From the NCBI GenBank assembly GCA_026826555.1, contig JAKSZT010054581.1, forward strand, positions 2,141,415 to 2,205,414: a stretch of 64,000 bases of DNA. The letters are read 5' to 3'. The position numbers were made by a program, and so were the translations under genes. This DNA comes from Tolypeutes matacus (lineage: Eukaryota > Chordata > Mammalia > Cingulata > Chlamyphoridae). The notes beneath the pieces are model-generated. The model searched no databases. It worked only from the letters and a program-made list of their open reading frames with translations, and had not been told where the DNA came from. Numbering within the stretch: position 1 is the stretch's first letter; every line of letters begins with the position of its first letter. This document shows positions 58,128-64,000 of the stretch, piece after piece.

Positions 58128-58330
58128 CTTTTTTTTTTAAGGAGTTACCAGGGTTTGATCCCAGGACTTCAAACATGGGAAGCAGGTATTCAACTTCTGA
58201 GCTACATGTGCTCCCCAATGAGAGTTATTTTGTTTGTTCTTTTGTTTTTAGAAGATACTGGTGAATGAACCCTGGACCTTGTACATGGGAATCAGGCATT
58301 CAGCCACTTGAGCAACCTCTGCTTCCCTGT
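58128..58330 (-). repeat. Two tRNA-derived SINE units (DAS-like), antisense
   Basis: Reverse of 58128-58222 begins GGGGAGCACATGTAGCTCAG and ends in an A run. Reverse of 58223-58330 begins GGGAAGCAGAGGTTGCTCAA. Both keep the tRNA-like body with a CATG-TAC block. Another end-to-end pair. Confidence 0.78.
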
Positions 58331-60094
58331 TCTGTTTGTTTTTTATTTGCCTCTATATATGTTTAATAGTCTTTCATTATCTCTAGATGTTTTTGTCTGG
58401 AAGGCTAATTTTAGTAGGAGAGTCTGCCTAGAGTTGGCCTTCCCAAATTAGTTTTCCCAGGCAAAACAGACCCAGGGACCAACTAAAGTGCAAGTACATT
58501 ATTTCCAATGTGCCCTGGAATGGAAACTTGAAAGGCTGCCAATCATTTCTTTGATGCCTCCAAGAATCTGTGCTTTTCTGACTTGCCCAACAGATGATGC
58601 TCTTAAGCCAGCTGTTCCCCACATTCTTAATGTGGTAGTTTGCCTTTCATTCTCAGACAACTTTTCTCCTGTCAGAGGTTTGGTTAAGATAGAGGCTGCC
58701 AGCTGCACTGGAGCAGGAAGGAACTGTTGTGCATATCCCATACCTTGTGATGTGAATTCTCTAAAAAACCACCACAACCTGTACTGGGCCTTGTCCAGCC
58801 CCCTTTTCTTATAAAACAGCTGCCTATCAGCAATTTGTTCCCCACCACCCCAGGAAGGCTCTGTGTCTCTAAATTATCCCTCATTATTTCCCTGCTGGGG
58901 CTCTATTTGAAACAGAGGCTATTGATTGCTTTCTGACCCTGTTGGGTTGAAACTGCCCCTCTTGTCCCCAAGATGCTGAAAAAATTTCCTCCTACTTCTT
59001 CCTCTGCCAAGAGCTGGCTTGTAGCAGAGGCTGTGGTGTGACTTTCTATCCTAGACAGGTTGAAACTGTCTCTTTGCCCCAAGAATCTGACCAAATTCTA
59101 ACCTAATTCCTCCCCTGCTGGGTGAGGATGGTAGAAGTGGCTGCTTGTGGCTTTCAGACAAGGGTGGGTTGACACACAATCTCCTTAGATCTGGAATCCA
59201 GTATTCTGAATTAATGAATCAAAAGCCACAGCCATGTATGCCTCAACTGCTTTTGAGAAAGGGGGCTTTTATTTCCAGCCATAGAGTGGCTCCAAAGGGG
59301 GACTGGCATGCCAATAGAATGTAAGCATGAACTGCCTTAGTGTGGAGAGATGTACTTACGAATCTTCATCATAGTTTGGCTGTCTCTTCCTTCTGCTATT
59401 CTCTGGAGGGTTCACAGTGTTCTTCTTGTCTCTTGAGTCCCCAAACAGTTGACTTAGACAAATCCCTGTTGATTATTGGCTGCCCTGGAAGATAAACTGA
59501 ATCCCTGAGCTCCTTAATCTGCCATCTTGGATCCCCCATCCTATGCAATTTTTTGATGGATGTAGGATTGTTGGTTAACACGTTTGTTCTTTAAGAACTT
59601 TGAATGTTATTCCACTACATTATGGCCTACATAGTTTATGGTGAGAAGTTAGTTGCTATTCTTTTCGAGTTTCCTTTGTAAGTGAGCTATTTTTTCTTAC
59701 TAATTTCAAGATTTTTTTCTTCATTTAGAATTTCAGCATATTTTTTCTAATATGTCTATTTTTGTGTCTCTGTGTTTATCCATATTTGAGTTCAATGAGC
59801 TTCCTAGCTTACTTAATTACTCTCTCATAGTTTCTGACCACAGTAGTGCTCGACTCAGTCATCTCTTCCCTAATTCTTTCTCAATTTAGCTGACCCACAG
59901 AGTAGCCTATATATTCACTGAATCAATGGATTCCCCCCACTTGTTCCCACCACAACTTCCACTCATTTTTAGATGACACTTAGCCTCAAACATCTCCACA
60001 CTATTGCAAGATTTTTCAAACTAAATAGTATAATTGGCCAAGGAATAAGAAATGCTGTCCTTAAGAGTTAGAATTTAAATATAGCTTCAGAAAC

Positions 60095-60605
60095 AAAACA
60101 AGAAAAAGAGGAAATCCCCACAGCTTTCTTGAATAAGCTAAAAATTTTGATGAGAAAATATTCAAGCTTAGAAATAAATGATCCAGTGTCCCAAAACCTA
60201 CTTAAGGTATATTTTATAACTAACTGAGAGGCTGATATTAATTAAAAAATACAAAAGATAAAAGAATGGGCAAGCAAGCCATTGGATGATTTATTATCTG
60301 CAGCTCAACAAGTGTATGTAAAAAGTAATGCAGAAGAAAGAAAAGAACAAACTAAGGTTATGATGCCGGCTCTAAAACAGCAACAGGAAGAGCAGACCAA
60401 GTTAATGTTGCAAACCCTACAAACAATAACTAATACATTACAGAGACCTAGTGTTGGAAGTGGCAAAAGGATTCCCTTTCAGGGACATAACAATCAAGGC
60501 TGATTCCCAGACTAAAAGGGGAATGCCCACACCTCCCACTATACTTGCTATGGCTGCAGAAAAGAAAGTCATGTAAGAAGAGATTGCCAAGAGAGGCAAA
60601 AGGAA
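60095..60605 (+). pseudogene. gag remnant (capsid end and nucleocapsid)
   Basis: The 73-codon open frame 60282-60503 is Gln/Glu/Lys-rich and corresponds to the charged region between capsid and nucleocapsid in gammaretroviral gag. It is followed in a shifted frame by one CCHC zinc knuckle, CYGCRKESHVRRDC, at about 60548-60589. Preceding text (60095-60280) translates to a capsid-end-like sequence with stops. Confidence 0.7.
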
Positions 60606-60699
60606 CAAAAGATGTTCTCTGTGACAAAAATCAGAGGATTGAAGGAGTCAAGGGTTCAAGATAGATCCCCACTCAGACCCTTGATAAATTTAAAGGTGT

Positions 60700-60985
60700 A
60701 AGATAAAAAGGATAACATTACTTTCCTAATTGACAAGGGTGCAGCCAGATCCTCCCTTATTACCTAACCTCAAGGGACCAAACTAAGGAAGAAGAAACTC
60801 ATAATCTCAGGGGTAAAAGGAAAAAAATTGGTTGTTCCATTTATAAAATCATTACAAATTGAATATATTTAAGAATCCTATCTGAAACAATTTCTTTTCA
60901 TCCCTGAGGTGGGGATCAATTTATTAGGTAGAAATATGATCACAAAATTATACCTAAATTTAACAGTTGAAGGAACAAAGATTGT
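60700..60985 (+). pseudogene. Retroviral protease remnant
   Basis: The active-site region reads IDKGAARSSL at about 60731-60760, where Lys stands in place of the Thr or Ser of the D-T/S-G-A motif. About 170 bases later comes a GINLLGRNMITKL segment, the usual protease end. Frames are broken. Confidence 0.65.
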
Positions 60986-61179
60986 TCCACTCTTATCCCT
61001 CTGACAATGTGTTATGAAAGGGGAAAAAGAAATGAATATTGACCCACAAGTATGGGTTGGACCCTGGAATAGAGAAAAAGTAGGCATACCCCCCTCCTAA
61101 GGATCAAATTAAGTGGAACTCAAACAGAAAATAGAAAATGGTTTTTGGAGGAGGGGAAAGAAACAATAAATAAAACCCA

Positions 61180-61690
61180 TTGCTAGGGGAATCCTAAATC
61201 ATCTTCACCAGGACAGCCACTAAGATGTCCAAAATTTATGTGATAGTGTTCTAACTCATTATGCATATATTGGACATACTCTGTAACCTGCCAAGTAGTA
61301 AATGGATGTATCATCTGTAGAAAAGTAATTAAACAAATTCTGAGGAACAAACCCCTAAATTGGTGAACCCCAGAGCTCAAACCTTTTCAAAGCATTCAGG
61401 TGGACTTCACTAAAATACCACCAATGGGAAAATTAAAGTTCCTCCTAGTGGTTATTGACCATCTCAATTCATGAGTGGAAGTCTACCCAGTTCCTCAAGC
61501 AATTGCACAAACTGTAATTAAAATGCTATTAGAATACCTTATCCCTAAGTATGGACTCACTGCAAACATTGATTCAGATAATAGGACTCTTTTCAGTGCT
61601 TGAGTTCTACAAAGTTTAATGAATTTAGTCTTGTTCATCCAAGGTCTGCTAAAGTCAAAGTGAAAAATAAAATTCTAAAGCAAAGGAAAA
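61180..61690 (+). pseudogene. Retroviral integrase remnant
   Basis: Translations across frames give LLVVIDHLNS near 61440-61470 and PQAIAQTVIKMLLEYLIPKY near 61492-61552, matching the core of class I integrases up to the second catalytic Asp region (IDSDNRTLF near 61570-61596). Several stops interrupt it. Confidence 0.65.
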
Positions 61691-61749
61691 TTATCTTAAA
61701 ACATTGGAGATATTTTGGTTATAAACCAAAAAACTGCAAGTCACAGTGC

Positions 61750-63260
61750 AAATTAGAGTAACTAAAAAGAGACTTTTAAAAAAATCTTTTAAATGATATC
61801 CTACAGTTAAACTTGTTTAGTAAGAAAATGAAAATTATAACAGTAAGTCCTGTGTTTCTGTGTCAAACTATTCGTGTCTGCCTGTTTGTTCAGTGTATGA
61901 CACCAAATATTGGGATATCAGATTGGCAAATGAGGGTTCTTAGATGAGCTACATGTGAATAACTACTCTTGGAGCCCCAATTGGGCTATGCAGGATGAAA
62001 AAGTAATACAGAAATCTAAATATAGAAACTTGAAAGAGAAAATATTTTTCCTATGCTCTTTAACCTGCCTTATCCCCAAAGCCTTCTCTTTACAAGAGCT
62101 GTGGGAAAAAGACAAGGTGTAACAGATTGAAACTCTATCTTCTAAGCTGGAGAATTAAAAATCATAGTTTGCTCTGTAATTCCACAATTTAAACCTTTTA
62201 ACAGACTTAAAATAAGGGTAGTTAATAATCCTGTTACCAACAATATCAACATCAACAATAAAGAAAAAGTCCTTGAAAGCTATAGAAAGAATTTTAAAAA
62301 TAGTTTTCAAGAACCTGGTAGCAAATGCTTTTAAGATTATTTACAGTTTATAATTTTGTTAATGGAGTTTTGGCCTCCTATAAAAGAATGAGGGAGGCAT
62401 TCCTTGCATAATCTGTAATAGTTTTGATTTTTTAAATCTTGTGTGTTATCTCCCCAGGGTTATAAAATCCTTAAGGTGATGAAAGTTAAGATCATATCTA
62501 ATGAAATTAAGTTAAAGAAATGTAGATCTGCCCCCTTTTAAATAGATAAAGTAAATTCCATTGGTTGCTAATTGTAATCTAAAGTAAATTAACCAGTCTA
62601 TGTAGTTGTGGTCAATTATGAAGAGTTTATAAAAAGCATCTTCTAAACTGAAGCATTTCAATGGCTAGTTCCAGGAAGCAATTACTAACTAAAAGCCTGA
62701 ATTGATGTTAATGGCAAGAAGTGAATTCTTAGTAGTAAAACCTGTCAGTAGCCCCCTCAATCTGCATATTCATGTAGTAGTATCAAAAAATAATCTTAAT
62801 TCCATTAGGAATCTTCAGTTTTCACTTAAAAAAAGGAAAATAGTTTTTCTGTACTGCTAAAGTAAAATACCTGCTACTTAATGACTTCATGGTAAAAGTG
62901 TAAGAAGTAAAACACATTGCATTGGAAGTGTTTAAAAGTGTATAAAAATCAAGAGATAGACTTCAACATTGTCAAATTCTCTTGTGCATTCAAACCAGAC
63001 CTTCAATACACTGCAGGCTGCCTCTCCATTTGAGTTATTGGCTAGGTTGGTCACTCACCTCTAAAACAATAAAAGTATCTACCACATCTCTGGTTGTGCT
63101 TCTGAAGTGGATGGAGACTTTGTTGCAGTTTCAAACTCCTGCAGCAGCAATGATGACTCAAAATAGCCAAATGTACAATGGATATTGCCTCCAGACTGGC
63201 ACTGTTTCATAGTGCCAAAGAATGCTAGACACCAGGCCAGAATACTAGAACCTACTTTCT
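61750..63260. other. A+T-rich sequence inside the old ERV, uncalled
   Basis: It should correspond to the end of pol and the start of env if the ERV is collinear, but I find no convincing motif. The 76-codon frame at 62982-63212 has no recognisable domain. Confidence 0.35.
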
Positions 63261-63269
63261 TAGCTTCTA

Positions 63270-63330
63270 TCTAGAGTCAATGATGCTGCAGCATGCTGGT
63301 TGTGTGAAAGGACATACCAACTGGAGAAAT
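63270..63330 (+). pseudogene. env surface-subunit remnant with CWLC motif
   Basis: The local translation NDAAACWLCERTYQLEK places CWLC at 63294-63305. CWLC is the C-X-X-C motif of gammaretroviral surface subunits that links to the transmembrane subunit. Stops follow soon after. Only the motif supports the call. Confidence 0.5.
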
Positions 63331-64000
63331 GATCACCAGAGTACTATTAGTAGAACTTAAACACAATTGGCATTATGGCCTGCTCCCATGGAGAGATAAC
63401 ATGTAAGGTATTACAAACCTGGAACTTAAATCTACTAATTACAGCTCAAAGAAAAACTTATGCACTGAGTCGTGCATTAATTAATATTAAGTACTGTACC
63501 CATATCCTATTCTAAATATATGCCTGATGATTATAGTGATATATTTTCTATTCTAGATCATATACAGAGGGACATTGAACATGTTAAAAGTCCTGGTACA
63601 CTTCATTTTCTAAGTAGTTAATGAATATGCTTAACCCAGGTATCTCTTTTAGCCCTTGTTCTGGAAAATCTTAGAAATCAACTGAGATTCCCATAATCCC
63701 TGGCATCCACCCTTCTCAGGAAAAGTAGAAAAGATGAACTAGGAGCTTAAAAGACAGCTTACCAAACTGATGTAGGAACTGGCTTGCCTTGAACTAAATG
63801 TCTGCCACTTGCACTGTTAAGAGGGTAAAACCTAAGAGAGACCTCGGTTTGCCCCCACCTGAGAACCTGTTCTAACACCCTTATCCTGCTAAGATAGGAT
63901 TTCCTTTCCAAGAGGAAAGCAAAGATATTTTTTTAAGAAAATAAGTGCACTCTCTTGCTTTAACTCTTTCCTCCCTATTACCCAAACTCCTCCTCTTGGG

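Larger units (their letters stand above)
55260..59800 (-). mobile_element. Old antisense L1, near full span, with SINE insertions
   Basis: Left to right: ORF2 carboxy-terminal text in reverse (55270-56330), the ORF2 post-RT part (56440-56620), RT text (56880-57320 and 57530-57780; minus-strand frame 57537-57779 contains LEEEGMLLNPFYETNITLLP, a match to [17 protein letters not shown] at 50010-50065), the linker region (57790-58120), a 5' end (the reverse of about 59500-59540 reads CCAAGATGGCAGATTAAGGA, an L1 5'-UTR start) and ORF1-like text at 59560-59800. The order near the right end suggests at least two L1 pieces joined. Four SINE units interrupt it. Confidence 0.7.
60095..63990 (+). mobile_element. 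Old gammaretrovirus-like ERV, sense, heavily decayed
   Basis: Collinear remnants: capsid end and nucleocapsid (60095-60600), protease (60700-60980), integrase (61180-61690) and a surface-envelope motif (63270-63310). Between protease and integrase only about 200 bases remain, so the reverse transcriptase and RNase H are deleted. Stops and frameshifts are dense, implying a much older insertion than the minus-strand provirus. No LTR was identified; the 3' side may lie outside the window. The single CCHC knuckle and CWLC motif point to class I (gamma-like). Confidence 0.75.

Overview
This is a stretch of a placental mammal nuclear genome, built almost entirely of transposable elements, pseudogenes and one large endogenous retrovirus. 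I see no intact host gene. The best clue to the organism is a tRNA-derived SINE present several times (5525-5632, 36875-37346, 57322-57522, 58128-58330). Its head and tail look like the DAS SINEs of armadillos and their relatives. Together with L1 copies that share one characteristic 3' end, and abundant MaLR-like LTRs, this suggests a xenarthran (armadillo or sloth). That assignment is inference.

Layout. 1-8755 is layered LINE-1 debris on both strands, preceded by part of a dispersed repeat seen again at 53240-54890. 9003-10560 is a processed pseudogene of the transporter-like gene MFSD14A. 11345-13285 holds a USP17-like deubiquitinase pseudogene with an older partial copy in tandem. 13440-23486 is L1 and LTR debris plus unclassified sequence. 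23487-32032 is a GC-rich, complete proviral structure on the minus strand: two LTRs, tRNA-Lys-type primer site, gag, pro, pol, env and polypurine tract, flanked by a perfect 6-bp target duplication (TACAAG). 32033-39990 is L1, LTR-like, SINE and unclassified sequence. 40350-41310 is a decayed C2H2 zinc-finger array on the minus strand, next to a 499-bp solo LTR (41633-42131) with a 5-bp target duplication. 43540-47440 holds further L1 and LTR pieces and a GATA microsatellite. 47476-52920 is an L1 with nearly full-length but broken ORF1 and ORF2. 55260-59800 is an old antisense L1. 60095 to the window end is a second, much older gammaretrovirus-like ERV.

The provirus is the most interesting object. 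Gag, protease, reverse transcriptase, primer site and 6-bp duplication are class II (betaretrovirus-like), while the envelope transmembrane subunit is of the gammaretroviral type. It has a credible -1 frameshift signal at the gag/pro junction, no dUTPase, an arginine-rich env leader, a hydrophobic upstream ORF in its leader and an alternative-frame ORF over the env tail. It is disabled by frameshifts, a stop codon in pol and loss of an integrase catalytic residue. All descriptions come from reading the sequence; no database search was possible, and repeat boundaries without a stated target duplication are approximate to tens of bases.
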